From Microbacterium hominis (GTDB lineage: Bacteria > Actinomycetota > Actinomycetes > Actinomycetales > Microbacteriaceae): DNA of 64,000 bases. Below the pieces are notes generated by a model. That model was not told where the DNA came from. It saw only the letters and a list, made by a program, of their open reading frames with translations, and searched no databases. The position numbers and the translations under genes are program-made. The stretch spans positions 992,001-1,056,000 of the forward strand of contig NZ_CP054038.1 in assembly GCF_013282805.1 (NCBI RefSeq), given 5' to 3'. Of this stretch, positions 63,779 through 64,000 are shown piece after piece (position 1 is the first letter of the stretch; every line of letters starts with the position of its first letter).

Positions 63779-64000
63779 CTGAAGCGCCTCTCTCCCACCG
63801 CGCTGATCGTCGCGGGGGTGGTCCTGGTGGCCGTCCTCGCGACGATCTCGCTGTTCGTCGGCGTCGCCGACCTCGACGCATTCGTGCTGTTCGCGAGCCG
63901 CGTGCCGCGCACCGTGTCGCTCATCCTCGCCGGGGCGGCCTTCGCGATCACCGGCCTCATCATGCAGCTGCTCACCCGCAACCGCTTCGTCGAACCCGGC
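63779..64000 (+). CDS. FecCD-type iron-siderophore permease, N-terminal part (partial; possible frameshift)
   Basis: The frame from 63779 reads KRLSPTALIVAGVVLVAVL, a first membrane helix, then RVPRTVSLILAGAAFAITG and LIMQLLTRNRFVEPG, typical of FecCD permeases; it continues beyond the window. The only start in frame is CTG 63779. In another frame, GTG 63741 (overlapping the binding-protein stop as GTGA) reads VTVTDAVTGSAEP and stops at TGA 63780-63782. One extra C at about 63780 would join the two into a natural N-terminus, so this is either a one-base deletion, a sequence error or a real CTG start. Confidence 0.75.
   Translation, partial: MKRLSPTALIVAGVVLVAVLATISLFVGVADLDAFVLFASRVPRTVSLILAGAAFAITGLIMQLLTRNRFVEPG

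Overview
The window is a 64 kb chromosomal segment of a GC-rich actinobacterium, most likely Microbacterium or a close Microbacteriaceae relative. Supporting signs are strongly GC-biased third codon positions, tightly overlapping genes (ATGA/GTGA junctions), an LAxTG sortase-E type anchor, a DtxR/IdeR-type iron box, and many genes whose start codon lies only 6-7 nt after a TAnnnT -10 box, which is the layout of leaderless actinobacterial transcripts. I see no tRNA, rRNA, CRISPR array, prophage or insertion sequence. The region looks like stable chromosome with a few scars: a truncated tetR, a mazF relic, 25-bp tandem duplications and several large intergenic hairpins.

Layout. 0-4.3 kb: envelope genes (end of a secreted protein, a wall-anchored copper amine oxidase-like protein, two DUF305 paralogues around a signal peptidase I). 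4.3-27 kb: a molybdenum region with an FdhF/YdeP-type molybdopterin oxidoreductase, mogA-moaE, a divergent six-gene Moco operon (moeB-rhodanese, moeA, moaC, mobA, DUF6457, moaD), a MerR-TOBE molybdate-binding protein followed by modABC, then cydABDC (bd oxidase and its exporter) divergent from moaA, and fdhD. 27-36 kb: M28 peptidase, a DoxX-like protein, LLM flavin oxidoreductase, deoC, a cyclic-nucleotide-domain/thioredoxin-reductase-like fusion and trhO. 36-46.7 kb: NYN nuclease, DUF2298 membrane protein, msrA, dinB, a mazF relic, a TetR-controlled MFS pump, a LON-domain protein and an M18 aminopeptidase. 46.7-56 kb: an ECF42-type sigma factor with its DGPF partner, PadR, ABC1 kinase, a broken tetR, a BTAD/SARP-like regulator, a fatty acid desaturase and a cold-shock protein. 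56-64 kb: a rifampin phosphotransferase-like protein with its TetR, a GyrI-like protein, a carboxylesterase, a lytic-transglycosylase-like secreted protein and an IdeR-box siderophore uptake operon that runs off the end.

How the genes work together. The first third encodes nearly a whole Moco supply chain (MoaA, C, D, E; MogA; MoeA; MoeB; MobA; ModABC; FdhD) serving the FdhF-like enzyme. The embedded cytochrome bd operon suggests an oxygen-limitation theme. The cydA promoter region shares two distinct palindromes, a DosR-like GGGACTTTGGTCCC and a TGGTCAGACCA core, with the promoter of the DoxX-like gene 5 kb away; this is the best candidate for an undescribed regulon here. Other self-contained switches are the two identical TGCACTCT-N7-AGAGTGCA operators over the tetR-MFS promoter, the palindrome in the -35/-10 spacer of the rifampin phosphotransferase-like gene, and an ECF42-type promoter in front of the DGPF gene.
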